Source: Galbula dea
Lineage: Eukaryota > Chordata > Aves > Piciformes > Galbulidae
Assembly: GCA_013399015.1 (NCBI GenBank)
Contig: VWZX01001052.1
Span: 9,073-73,072 of the forward strand
Reading direction: 5' to 3'
DNA length: 64,000 nt
Position 1 is the stretch's first letter; each line of letters starts with the position of its first letter. A model generated the notes under the pieces. That model was not told where the DNA came from. It did no database searches and worked only from the letters and a program-made list of their open reading frames with translations. The position numbers were made by a program, and so were the translations under genes. This document shows, one piece after another, positions 1 to 10,421 of this stretch.

Positions 1-125
1 ATCCACCCCTCAACCCCAAATCCACTCCCCGGCCCCAAACCCACTCCCATATCCACCCCTCAACCCCAAATCCACTCCCACATCCATCCCTCAACCCCAA
101 ATCCACTCCCCATATCCACCCCAGC
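1..125. repeat. Minisatellite at left edge
   Basis: About four imperfect copies of a roughly 30-bp C-rich unit built on ATCCACCCCTCAACCCC followed by AAATCCACTCCC. The array runs off the left edge, so its full length is unknown. It lies downstream of the GH poly(A) site. Confidence 0.85.
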
Positions 126-221
126 CCCGCACCCATCCTGCCCAGGCAGCAGCTGATCTCTCCCAGTCCCCCATGTCCCCACAGCCCCCCCCAAGCCAGA
201 GATGTGTTGGCAGGTAGCAGG

Positions 222-227
222 TTTATT
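222..227 (-). terminator. GH: GH poly(A) signal AATAAA
   Basis: TTTATT on the plus strand reads AATAAA on the minus strand, about 94 nt after the GH stop codon. This is a normal position for a short GH 3' UTR. Cleavage would be expected near 195-210. Confidence 0.85.
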
Positions 228-320
228 CCCTGGTTGTCTCCAGGACGTGGGGTGGCTGAGGGCAGAGAGGGGCCAAGGCAGTTGGGGACAAGATGGGGCA
301 GTGGGGAGCTGTCCCTGGAG

Positions 321-521
321 TCAGACGGTGCAGTTCCCTTCTCCGTAACGCCGGCACTTCATCACCTTCAGGTAGGTCTCCACCTTGTGCAGATCCTTCT
401 TGAAGCAGGAGAGCAAGCTGTAGTTCTTCAGCAGGGCATCCTCGCTGCGCAGGTGGATGTCAAATTTGTCATAAGTGGGTTTGAGGATCTGGAGACCTCG
501 GGGGCTTCTCTCCTCCAGCTC
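321..521 (-). CDS. GH: GH exon 5: helix 4 and C-terminus
   Basis: 201 nt including the stop (TGA at 321-323). It starts ELEERSPRG and contains LLSCFKKDLHKVETYLKVMK, the receptor-binding helix 4. The last three conserved Cys are here. The acceptor is CTTGCAG; ATG codons upstream in the same frame belong to intron 4. Confidence 0.97.
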   Translation of the reverse strand, partial: ELEERSPRGLQILKPTYDKFDIHLRSEDALLKNYSLLSCFKKDLHKVETYLKVMKCRRYGEGNCTV

Positions 522-3500
522 CTGCAAGAGAGCTCCTGAGAGAGGTGCTGGGGGACCTGGGGATGAGCATCCTTCAAGGTGACCATTGCCAAGGCTCCCT
601 TCTAGCTTTGGAGGAGTTTGGGGTTCCCACTCCCAATCATATTTCAAACATACTTTTGAGTTTATGTGTTTACAGGAATCATAGAATGGCTCAGGCTGGA
701 AGGGACCTTAAAGATCATCTAGTTCCAACCCCTGTAATTACACAGGGGTGATGCTACTCAGACCTCTGCCAGCCAGAAGGGAGATGGGCACAAGGCTGCA
801 GGGAGAGAGGAATGTGTCTTTTGGGGTCTTAAAACAAGGGGAAAGCTGCAGGGTCTCTCTGTGGCTACTCTAGAGAAGGAGAGAGGAAACCAGGCAAATA
901 ATTCTCTCTTCTCCCACTCTCCTAATGAACAAAGTTGTAACCCAGATGCGTGCTCCAAGTGCATCTGGAGCTGAGACCTTCAACTGCCACTCCTCCTGCT
1001 CTGCTTTGCTCACCAATGCTTTACTGGCACAGTAAACAGGATAGTTTTGGTTAAGTAAAGTGCCATGAATGGATGAGATGGGATTATGTGTCTAGTTTCT
1101 CTGTACCTCCTCCTGATGCTCAAGCACATACCCAAAGGAGAGCAAAACCTGGAAGTGGTGCTGCTACATCGACCTACTTACTGCAGCTGAAGTGCCAGGA
1201 CAGAAGATCTCTGTTTGCTCTCAGGGCCTGACTTTCAGAGGTATGTAGATGATAGACAATGTGAATAGTTAATTGTCCAGACTCCTTTCTTACACATACA
1301 GGTCTCAGAGCTCTAGCTACCTGGTGATTCTGGCAGATAAACTCAGTTATAGAGTAAGTGTAACTGACAAGGTGTCCTGGCAGATAACAAGCAATTGCAT
1401 TTCAACCAACAAAGCAGAAGATAAGATCAAGCCATGAAGCAGATCACTCTCCAGACCTCAGCTGTGCTAATGGGACAGAGAAAACAGCAGAGCATTGGCT
1501 TTCATCCCTGCACAGGCTGCAAACCTTGCCAAATTTCCTCCACTTGGAAGTGTTTTGCACAGAGCTGCAGCAAACATCATGTTGCTGTTGGTACAGCAGG
1601 TCAAGGCAACTGTTTCTTCTTTGGTGCTGGGTCTGGACTAGTGTGGTCTTCCTGGACTGTGCTGCTCTCTGTGTGGTTATGGCACTGCTGTTAACATTTA
1701 TGTGCTTTGCTATGCTCCTCAGGGATGAAACAACTACAATAGGTGTCCTGATCTCAATACCTTCAGGTAAGCAGAGCCCAAAGGATGCCACTGGTCTTCA
1801 GAGTGGCAGGAGGGGAGATTTCTCATGGGCTTTGGATCCCGTGGAAGCCCCTGAGAGCTGAGTGCCCTGTGTCTAGAAGATCTCTGTTATCCTGTAGCCA
1901 TGCTGCATGCTCCAACTTACCCTCATCAGAGCCTGGATCCCTTCTTCCAGGTCCTTTAGCTTTTCATACACTCTGTCTGAGGTGCCAAACACCAGATTGT
2001 TTGTGAACACCTTGCTCAGGTATTGCACTGGTGTCAGCCAGGACTGGATGAGAACCAAGGAAAACCGAAGAAGCTCCATGTCCTGCAGTGGAGGAAAGAA
2101 AGGGTCAGAGCTGGGCAGGTGAGGTACTTGCTAGAGTTTCCTGTGTGTCCTCCTCCCTCTGAAACAGCTCCTCCAAAGATGAGCCCCTGCTCTTGCAGTT
2201 ACAGCAGACATAGAGCAGGTGGCAAGCTGAGGAGCACCACACCATCCAGCCACACCTCCTGTGCAGACAACAGTTCCTCCTCACCCTTGGGATGGGAATG
2301 TTCTAGAGTCTCCCAGGAGGAGTCTGTCTGTCTTCATGCAGGGTTTCAATAGTAAAAAGGGGAGAGGAGGAGTGAAGTGCTCCCAGGTGGAAACTGCTGC
2401 CCCTGACATGAGACCCAGCTGGGCTCTTCATGCAGGCCTGTGCTTGCCCCAGGAGAGAGAACTCACCGATTTCTGCTGGGCATCATCCTTCCCTGTGGGA
2501 GCAGGGATGGTCTCTGAGTAGCAGAATGCTGCCTGGGAGTTCTTGTTGGCATGCCTCTGGTCCTCAGGGATATAGGTGCGTTCCTGTGGGACATCCCAAA
2601 CACACAGATCTGTTGCCTGGTGCTGGGAGAGGACCAGACACTTTCCCAGGCTGTCCTGGAGGGTTAATCATGGCAAGAATCAAATGTGGGACATGAGGAG
2701 TCTCTTACAGGGCCAGCAGATTGGACCAAGGAGTTTGCACGTTGGCACAACAGCTACTGGACCTAAAGGTCTTCCTCTGACTAAGCCAAGGTGCTAAGGG
2801 GAACACAAAGCACCCTTGGACCTGGTTCTCTCAAGAAGTAGATGACTCCTGAGGGCAGCTCTTGCCAGTGACAGCTCATGCCACCTCCTGCAACAGCACA
2901 GGCTGGGTAGATTTAAGCACTTGAACCAGCCAGGGCCAAAGGTGGCACAGAAAGGTCTTGCAGTATCTGTGCCAGCTGACCCTGGCAGTAGGTTTGGATG
3001 TGGGCAGCTGTGGAGGGGACTGTGCAGGATCAGAGGTGGGGGCAGAGAACTAAGAGGAGAACAGGATCCAGGCTGATGGGACATAGAATCATCAGCAAGT
3101 CCAACCATTAACCAGCACTGCCAGGTCACCACCAAACTATGGCCCTCAGCACCATATCTCCATGGCTTTTAAATCCTGGTGTGGCCACCACTGCTCTGGG
3201 CAGCCTGGGCCAGGCCTGGACAACCCTGCTGGGGCAGAAATTGTTCCTCATGTCCAACCTAAACCTCCCCTGGTGCAACTTGAGGCTGTTTCCTCTTGTC
3301 CTGTGGTCCTCTTGTTACATGGGAGAAGAGCCCAACCCCAACCTGGCTCCAGCCTCCTCTCAGGGAGCTGCAGAGAGTGAGAAGGTCTCCCCTGAGCCTC
3401 CTCTTCTCCAGGCTAACCAAGCCCAGTTCCCTCAGCTGCTCCTCACAACACTTGTGCTCTAAAGCTGTCCTGTCAAGACCCATTCTTCTCATCAAGAGCT

Positions 3501-5229
3501 GACAGAGAAGAAAGCAATAGTTGAACAGTCTCTGCTTCTGGGAGATTATCCAGTCCTGAAACTGTGAAGCTCAGGCAGAGGAGATGCCCAGAGGCCATGG
3601 CACTTACAAACTCTTTGTAGGTCTCAGCAGCCAGGAGGTGAAGGTGTTGAGCTCTCAGCACAGCATTAGCAAACAGGTTGGAAAGGGGCATGGCTGGGAA
3701 GGTGGCAGCTTCCTGTGGCCACTGGAGTCCCAGAGTGATCACAGCAATGAGGAGAGGAGAAAACCATGACCCTACAGCAGAGCAGAGAGGAGAGATGTTG
3801 GCAGTCCTTTAGTGACCTTGCTGAGGAGGGGGATGACACGAGTTCCAGCATCTTCTGTCCATGCTGGCTGAAGGTTTGCCTTCCTTCAGGTCTTGTTGGA
3901 CTCTGGGAGTGAGCTTAGACCTCCCTGAAATCCAGTGAACCCCCATCCCCTTCCACTAGCCCTGCCCTCAGGGCTTGTGCTACTCCCAGGGGTCTAAGCA
4001 GTGTCTTCCTGGCTGAAGAGTCACTGTCCCTGTGCTCTCCCCTCACACACTCTTGGGTTTCAGGAGGTCTTGCCCTTGTGAGAAGAGCAGAGTGCACTCC
4101 TCACTGCTTGAGAAGGAAAGGGATGGTGAGTAGCAGGGCAAGTACCTTGCTTCAGCCTTGGTTTCCACTGTGCTGCTGCTGGAACCTGGCTCTCTGCCTT
4201 GGCTAGGGTGAGAGCTTATGGCATTGCCTGTGCTGTCAGCAGCTCCCTTTGCTCTCTCAGACCTACCTGTAGAATCTGATGATCTGTGTCAAGCCTAAAG
4301 GCATTCAGCACAAGACATCTAACTCACATGAGTGTCCATCTGTGTTTGCAGAGACCGGAAAGTTAACCTCAGAGCACTACTCTTCACTGGAACCCCTCTG
4401 AAGCCTGTAGGGCTCTGACATATGCATTAGACCTTGTCCTGATCCCTGTCTTAAGCCTTCAATTTGAGTTTTAAAATCCCTGCCAACATTTATAGACTCA
4501 AAGAATTGGTTTGGTTGGAAGAGACCTTTGAGATCACCAAGTTCAACTGTTAACCAGCACTGCCAGGTCACCACTGTACCATGGCCCTCAGCACCACATC
4601 TAGATGTTTTTGAACCCCTCCAGGGATGGGGACTCCACCACTGCCCTGGGCAGCCTGGGCCAGGCCTGGACAACCCTTTTGAACAAGGAATTGTTCCTCA
4701 TGTCCAACCTAAACCTCCCCTGACACAACCTGAGGATGTTTCCTCTTGCCCTGTGGCTTGTTACATGGGAGAAGAGACCAACCCCCATGTTGCTCCAGCC
4801 TCCTCTCAGGGAGTTGCAGAGAGCCAGAAGGTCTCCCCTGAGCCTCCTCTTCTCCAGGCTAACCAAGCCCAGTTCCCTCAGCTGCTCCTCACAACACCTG
4901 TACTCTAGACCCTTCCCCAGCTTCACTTTGGAAACTCTCTAACATCTCAGTGTCCTTCTTGCAGTGAGAGGCTCTGTGCCTCAACCTTATTCTTCATGTT
5001 CTCCAGGCTCTCCTTGCCCAGTTTAGGCTAAAGACTACCAAAGCTAATTCATTAAAGTCCCCCTGTGGGGAAAGATCCTTTTTCATTGCCTTAGAAGGTG
5101 CTACCTTTTAATTAAGGGCTGGCACTGAGTGTGTGTAACCCACCCCAGCACCACCCCAGCCCCATCTCCCACCACCCTGAGCACTGGCCACCCTTCAAAT
5201 CCCAAAGAGGGAGAAGTACCTGGAGCCAT
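321..5229 (-). CDS. GH: Growth hormone precursor (5 exons)
   Basis: Secreted pituitary hormone of the somatotropin/prolactin four-helix cytokine family; it acts through the growth hormone receptor. CDS joins 5220-5229, 3608-3771, 2467-2583, 1921-2082 and 321-521 (minus strand), giving 654 nt and 217 aa. All introns are GT-AG. The first coding exon is only 10 nt (Met-Ala-Pro plus one base), as is usual for GH genes. Residues 1-26 form the signal peptide with a hydrophobic core (PLLIAVITLGL); the mature chain starts TFPAMPLS and is 191 aa, the family's usual size. Mature Cys 53, 164, 181 and 189 are all present and would make the two conserved disulfides. The chain ends GNCTV. The precursor is one residue longer than the 216 aa I recall for chicken, the extra residue being in the signal peptide. 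Introns 1, 2 and 4 carry CR1 insertions. Family assignment is secure. Confidence 0.97.
522..1920 (-). other. GH: GH intron 4
   Basis: 1.4-kb GT-AG intron. Apart from a CR1 3'-end fragment at 675-752 I see no coding or repeat structure in it. Confidence 0.8.
675..752 (-). mobile_element. CR1 LINE 3'-end fragment
   Basis: The plus strand reads GAATCATAGAATGGCTCAGG then GGAAGGGACCTTAAAGATCA, the reversed 3' terminus of an avian CR1. Very short 5'-truncated copy inside GH intron 4. Confidence 0.85.
1921..2082 (-). CDS. GH: GH exon 4: helices 2 and 3
   Basis: 162 nt (54 codons), acceptor ACTGCAG, donor GTAAGT. It starts with Asp then MELLRFSLVLIQSWL, and ends EEGIQALMR. This is the most conserved block of the protein. 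Confidence 0.97.
2467..2583 (-). CDS. GH: GH exon 3
   Basis: 117 nt (39 codons) between acceptor CCACAG and donor GTGAGT. It encodes ERTYIPEDQR through DDAQQKS, including the first conserved Cys (mature Cys53) in AAFCYSE. Confidence 0.96.
3082..3465 (-). mobile_element. CR1 LINE fragment
   Basis: Starts at CATAGAATC and runs through the CR1 3' region (CCAGCACTGCCAGGTCACCA, TCTCCCCTGAGCCTCCTCTT). 5'-truncated copy in GH intron 2, antisense to nothing else, same strand as GH. Confidence 0.9.
3608..3771 (-). CDS. GH: GH exon 2: signal peptide and helix 1
   Basis: 164 nt between acceptor CTGTAG and donor GTAAGT. It encodes most of the signal peptide, the mature N-terminus TFPAMPLSNLF and helix 1 (RAQHLHLLAAETYKEF). 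Confidence 0.96.
4493..4975 (-). mobile_element. CR1 LINE fragment
   Basis: About 480 bp in GH intron 1, same subfamily as 3082-3465 (shares CCTGAGCCTCCTCTTCTCCA). End coordinates are approximate. Confidence 0.9.
5220..5229 (-). CDS. GH: GH coding exon 1 (10 nt)
   Basis: ATGGCTCCAG followed by donor GTACTT. It encodes Met-Ala-Pro and the first base of Gly. The frame continues into exon 2 to give MAPGSWFSPLL. The start sits about 60 nt downstream of the predicted TSS. Confidence 0.93.
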
Positions 5230-5319
5230 TTCTGCCTGGTGAGTTGCTCAGATGTTGCTTGAGAGGGAGTGTTTCCTCCTGTCATCTAGGCTGGTGAAGG
5301 TAAGGGAGTTGGGCCAGCC

Positions 5320-5327
5320 CTTATATA
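5320..5327 (-). promoter_or_regulatory. GH: GH TATA box
   Basis: TATATAAG on the minus strand, 91 nt upstream of the ATG. It predicts transcription start near 5290-5296 and a 5' UTR of about 60 nt, normal for GH genes. Confidence 0.85.
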
Positions 5328-5393
5328 GCAGAAGGTCTGTTTAAAATGTATGGATGTGTTCCTGATCACAACAACATCTCTGTGTCTTCTCCT

Positions 5394-5405
5394 TGCATAA
5401 ATGCA
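5394..5405 (-). promoter_or_regulatory. GH: Candidate POU (Pit-1) site
   Basis: TGCATAAATGCA is a perfect 5-bp inverted repeat with an AA centre and resembles the AT-rich bipartite sites bound by POU factors. It lies about 70 nt upstream of the TATA box, where Pit-1 sites are known in vertebrate GH promoters. Binding is inferred. Confidence 0.5.
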
Positions 5406-6009
5406 CAAGTGTTTGCCATGGTGCTACCTGTTATAGTCATTTACACATGGATGTAGAGGGTGAGGAGGTGGTTTGCCTAGGGATGAAGTCAGAGTGGGAT
5501 GGTTTCACCATCCTCTGCTCTTTATTGCAAATAACAGTTCCTTGAGCATTAGAAGACCTCTCCCAAGTCAGAGCAGAGCTTTTCCAGGGTGGAATTTACT
5601 GTGTTCACCTGATTCTCCTGCTTGGCTCTCCAGCCTTGGCCCACAGGGTGGCCTGCTTGGTTTAGGAGGCTTCTGACCTAAAGCAAGGAGATGTTTCCCC
5701 CTTGTTGGCAGTGGAGGCAGAGCTGGGTGGATGTGGTCAGATGAATCCTATTTCTGCCAAGGAATTGCTTTCTATTTCCCCCAGAATTTCCCAGGTTCAG
5801 GCAACAGTTTTGGTGAGCTGGTTTGCTGTCACACCTGGCTGCTTGTTCAGGTACCAGCCTGCCCACTGCAGATCTGGGCCCCAGAGCTCTGGGGGGTTTG
5901 TCACCTCCTCAGCTGGACAAGGGCTGTGAGAAGAGCTGGTTGTGAGTCTCTTCCTCCTCTTGCCTGGGAGGCAAACAGGAGATATCTCTGGATGAAACAG
6001 AGGGCTGGT

Positions 6010-6565
6010 GTGGAGTGGAGAGAGGGGAGATGATGGGGATGAGGAGCTGAGGAAAAGGAGATGGGGAAGAGGAGATGGGAAAGGGAAGAGGAAATGGGAA
6101 AGGGGAGATGGGAAAAAGGACATAGGAAAGAGAAGATGGGAAAGCAGTAAGGAAGAGAAGATGAGGAAGAGGAGATGGGAAAGGGGAGATGGGAGAGAGG
6201 AGATGGGAAAGAGATGAGGAAGAGGAGACATGGAAGAGGATTTGAGGAAGAAGAGATGGAGAAGAGATGGGAAAGGGGAGAGAGGAGATGGGAAAGGGGA
6301 GATGGGGAGAAAGGAGATGAGGAAAAGGAGATGGGAAAGAGGACATAGGAAAGGGGAGATGGGAAAGAAGTAAGGAAAAGAAGATGAGGAAGAAGAGATG
6401 GGGAAGAGGAGATGGAAAGGGGAGGTGGGGAAGAAGAGATGGGAAAGGGGAGGTGGGAGAGAGGAGATGGGAAAGAGATGAGGAAGAGGAGACATGGAAG
6501 AGGACTTGAGGAAGAAAAGATGGGAAAAGATGGGAAAGAGGAGATGAAGAGGAGATGACAGGGGA
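6010..6565 (+). repeat. GA-rich (polypurine) tandem repeat
   Basis: About 550 bp of roughly 90 percent purine on the plus strand, built from short units such as GGAGATGGGAAA and GAGATGAGGAAG. A higher-order duplication is visible: GGACATAGGAAAG recurs at about 6118 and 6341, and GAGACATGGAAGAGGA at about 6225 and 6489. It sits about 0.7-1.3 kb upstream of the GH TATA box. Confidence 0.9.
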
Positions 6566-7867
6566 GAGGAGAGGCCACAACACAACTACCCCTGCTTTTG
6601 AGCAAAACAAGACACAACCTGGCAAGTGCCACTCCACAGGAGGCTTAAAGGACTTTTACTCCCCAGCAGGCACCAATTGCCCCAGACCACCCTGTTCTGG
6701 CCCTTTGTCCAGGGTTCAGGGCCTGATCTCTGCTCAGGGGTGGTGGTTTGGCTCCCCAAGCCCTGGATTTGCTGTGCTCCTTCAGTGTGACTCCAGTTTC
6801 CATCTGTGGGGTGGCTGGAGCAGAGGGTAGGAGAGCTGGTTAATAACCATGCTGGGGAGAGCAAGGTCTGTCCTGAGAAGCCCCTGAGGGTGTGCTCACT
6901 GGAGACACACTGGTGCCACCAAGCAAATGTCAGACCCTAGAGAAGAGGGAACAATGGGTCCTGCAGCTATCAAGTATCCTGTCAGCCAAGAGTCAGCAAC
7001 ATCTGGGTGTGTTTTTCTCCTCCAGATCATGTTTAAAGATGTCAATATCTGTCAGAGATGAGCAGAGCAGCCAGTATCCTGGCCCAGCACATGATCTGCT
7101 GCCCATTCATGGTGATGCCTGCCCACTGCAGCTGGGCTGCTGCAGCACCTTGCTGTCCTGCAGCCTCTCTAGCTCTAGTTGGTAAAACATGGCCCTAAAT
7201 CAACACTGTTTAGGTTGCAGCCAAGCATGGAAAGGCCAGGATGACCCAGACTGTGCAGTACCCCTGAGGCTTGGTTTGTCCCAGCTCATCTCTGGCTGTT
7301 AAATGAGGTGGAAGCACTGTGGAGGAGGCTGCTGTGTGCCTGTGAAGCTCTGGGCTGGGCACACACACAGCACCAGCACAGTTCCAGTTGCATAAGCAGC
7401 TCTCAAATAGCAGTTGTGGCATTTTTCTAGCTTGATTTGTTACCCAGAGGAGATCTCCTAAAGGAGCCTGACACTGTCATTTCCAAGTTCTTTTACTTCT
7501 TGAAAGAGAAAGAAAACCCCAACCCTCAATCCTCTTTGGGTTTTTCCCCTGCCCACCCACCCTTCCCTGAGCATCACCAGCAGCACCTAAACCAACCAAA
7601 CAACTTTCCTTGCAGGCATTTCTACTCCTTGTGACCCCTAACCTGGGGTGGTTGGGTGGAGACAACCTTCCCAGGCCAACTTAACCACTGGATCCTGACT
7701 GAGGGAGCAGCTGCTGGCCCACCAGCCAGGCTCTGCAGTTGGGTGGGCAGTGACATGCTTCAGAGAGGTCTGGAGTAATGGTTGGCTGCCTCTGTTGAAG
7801 CTGAGGGCTCCTTTTCCCACTGAACTCAGGGGTTTATTCACTGGAACTAGAACTACTCTATTTTGCT

Positions 7868-8182
7868 GAACCTGTTTCTCCAGAGGAGGCTGAAGAAAGC
7901 TGGGGAGGGACTTTTGAGGAGGTCAGAGAGTGATAGAAGCAGGGGAAATGGGTGTAAGCTAGAGGAGGGGAGATTTAGGTTGGATATTAGGAGGAAGTTC
8001 TTCACTATGAGGGTGGTTAGGCTGTGGAACAGGTTGCCCAGAGAGGTTGTGGAAGCCTGGAAGCTTTTAAGACAAGGCTTGATGGGGCCCTGGGCAACCT
8101 GCTCTAGTGGGAGGTGTCCCTGCCAGGCAGAGGCTTGGAACTAGATGATCTTTGAGGTCCCTTCCAACTCTGGTGATTCTAA
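7868..8182 (+). mobile_element. CR1 LINE fragment
   Basis: Plus-strand CR1 3' end: GAGGAGGCTGAAGAAAGCTG, then AGGTTGCCCAGAGAGG, ending GGTCCCTTCCAACTCTGGTG. About 315 bp, a different subfamily from the copies in GH. Confidence 0.9.
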
Positions 8183-9508
8183 GTCCAGGACTGCAGCCCA
8201 GTAGAAACCCCTACACCATCCAGAGCCTGCACTGTAGGTACTGAAATCTACTGACATTGAATGCATCTTGAACACAGACCTGTCTCAGTATGAAGTGACA
8301 ACAAAGCCTGTCTCTTGGCTCCCTAGGAACTCAGCCTGTAGTATAAACCACAGACACTACAGAAATATTTGTTGCCTTCTGGCATTTCCAAGGAAGCCAA
8401 AGCTCTGGGTGAAGAAGGTGACCAAGCAGCAGAGCAGAACTGGGCTTGCTGAAACTGCTTTGGACTCTGGTGGCTTTCTCCCCAGGTGCAGAGAGCAGCT
8501 CCTCCTTGTTTTCAGCTGGTTGGGTGAGGTCAGTTGAGTGAGCTGTTTACACAGAGCTGAGAAAGCAGCTGGGAATGGGGGAGGCTAGAAAACACACTCT
8601 CCTTTTTCATTTCTTAGCTGAAGATGAAGGATGAGCCCTAAGATGATGGCAGAGGTGGCTCCTGGGAACATCATTCACCTCTCACACTGGGAGCACTCCT
8701 GTCTGTAATTAATCAGTAATTTATCAGTAAAACATGTCCAAGTAACACTGATACACATGCCCATGGAACTAATTTGGGATAGTTTTATCCAGCTTGGAAA
8801 AATCAACCTTAAAATGCTGGGCTTGTGCTATTTAGGTTGGATTCCAGTTTTCCATGAAGGTGGCTTCCTGGGAAACAAGAACCATCCTGTTCCCTGCTGA
8901 GAAGTTCTCTCTGCTCACCCTTTCACCCTCCCTCTGCTGCCAGCTCTTTGGAGAAGCAGTGGTCTTGCCTTCCTCTCCTCAGGGCCCAAAGGGGAGCAGA
9001 ATTTCATCCCCACAGCCCTCATCATCCCCTTGTCTCCTGCCTCCCCCAGCCAAACCCTCCAAGCCCCCTGTGCTGTACCTCTCCAGATCCTCCAGCCCTG
9101 CTGAGCCCCAGCACCCACACAGCTGCTGCTGCTGTGCCAAGGCACTTTGCATTAACAACATCAGTTAGTGCTGCTCTGCCTCTCTCTAGATGGTTTTCAG
9201 CTTCTCATCCAAGACCAGAGGTAGCTGGCAGCAGAGCTCCTGGCCTTGGGCTCTGTTCTCCTGCTTCAGTTCCTGGTGATGGTCTTTGTTTCTCATCCCC
9301 AGCTGGCACCTTGGGGCTCTGGGGGTGAAGTTCTTCATGTCCCTGCCTGCTGTCAGAGCTCTGGTGAGGTGAAGTTCAGTTTCTAGCTAAGCTGGACCCA
9401 TGAAAAGCTGTTCCTTATGCCCAGGACATCCCAACACTGACACTAGGGTTCTAGGACACCCTTGGACCAGGCAGGAGGACAGAGCAGGATGTGAATTCAC
9501 CCATCACC

Positions 9509-9514
9509 TTTATT
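9509..9514 (-). terminator. CD79B: CD79B poly(A) signal AATAAA
   Basis: TTTATT on the plus strand gives AATAAA (context CCTAATAAAGG) on the minus strand, about 810 nt after the CD79B stop. This implies a 3' UTR of about 0.8 kb. No other AATAAA was noticed between the stop and this point. Confidence 0.7.
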
Positions 9515-10322
9515 AGGACTTGAAAAGCAGTTGGCCATTTGTGTCCCACAGTGAACATCTTTCCCATAGCTTCTGAGGTGAGAAGTGTCCCTCACCATGG
9601 GAACATCCTTGTGACATGAGCCAGCTCTTGCCTGGAGAGGAGCAAGGCTTGCACAAGACCCTCTGAGTGAGAGCTGGCTCCCCAGCTTTTCCTGGACTCT
9701 TTGGGATGAAAGAAGTGCTTTTGGAGGATCCTCTGGCCCAGACAGCTGCCAGCTTGGCCTCTGGCCATGGCCATGGCTTGAGAGTTGAACTGTGGCCCCA
9801 AATCCACTTCTCATAACACCTCCATGGTGCTGCTCATCCCTGCTCCCCTGCCAGGGTTGCAGCTGGATCCCACAGCCCAGGAAGGTCTTTGTAGCACCAA
9901 GTGATGATGTCTGGTCCTTTCCTTCCCTGGAGATGGTGGGGCTGGAGGAGACCTTGCTACCTCCATTGCATTAACCATGCAGGAGCTCAGCACCATGCCG
10001 TGAGGCTGCCCAAGCTTTGGGGCCAGTTTGCTACTGGGGAGACTGTGGTTGGCTCCTAACTTCTACAGAGGCTTTAGGGGCTCATCAGAGGGGTAGTGGG
10101 AGTGACAACTGGGGCAGAAGAGCTGTGGTGGGCACAGCCCAGATGTGGCAAAGCGAGCACCCAAGGGCAGCAGGACCTGAGCTCCAAGCAAGGCTTCTGG
10201 AGGTGGTTTGCAGCCTGGGATGGCCCAGGGCAGGAATTGGGGTCCTGTCTCTGTAGGTGCCAGCAGGGTGCTGGCAGGGAGCTGTGCTACTGGTGCTGGC
10301 CTGGTGGGGGGTGCAGGACCCC

Positions 10323-10421
10323 TCACTCTTCACCTGGGTGCTCCCCAACTGTCCACTTGGCCTTCACATCCTTGAAAGGAGTGATGTCCTCATAGGTGAC
10401 CATCTGCTCCACCTCCAGACC
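10323..10421 (-). CDS. CD79B: CD79B exon 6: second half of ITAM
   Basis: 99 nt including the stop (TGA at 10323-10325). It encodes GLEVEQMVTYEDITPFKDVK and a short tail ending EHPGEE. The acceptor is GCTGCAG. Confidence 0.95.
   Translation of the reverse strand, partial: GLEVEQMVTYEDITPFKDVKAKWTVGEHPGEE

Larger units (their letters stand above)
5330..9508. other. Intergenic region between GH and CD79B
   Basis: 4.2 kb from the GH promoter to the CD79B poly(A) signal. It holds the GH proximal promoter, a GA-rich tandem repeat (6010-6565) and one CR1 (7868-8182). I found no splice-flanked coding segment in the rest. Confidence 0.75.

Noticed and set aside
522..647. Extension of GH exon 5 upstream to an ATG at 645-647
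   Set aside because: The acceptor CTTGCAG at 522-524 and the exon 4 donor define the exon; the extension is intron 4.
5797..6637. Three overlapping minus-strand ORFs of 242-262 codons
   Set aside because: They are Ser/Leu/Pro/Phe-rich readings of the GA repeat, open in all three frames because the repeat lacks stop codons. No splice or start context.
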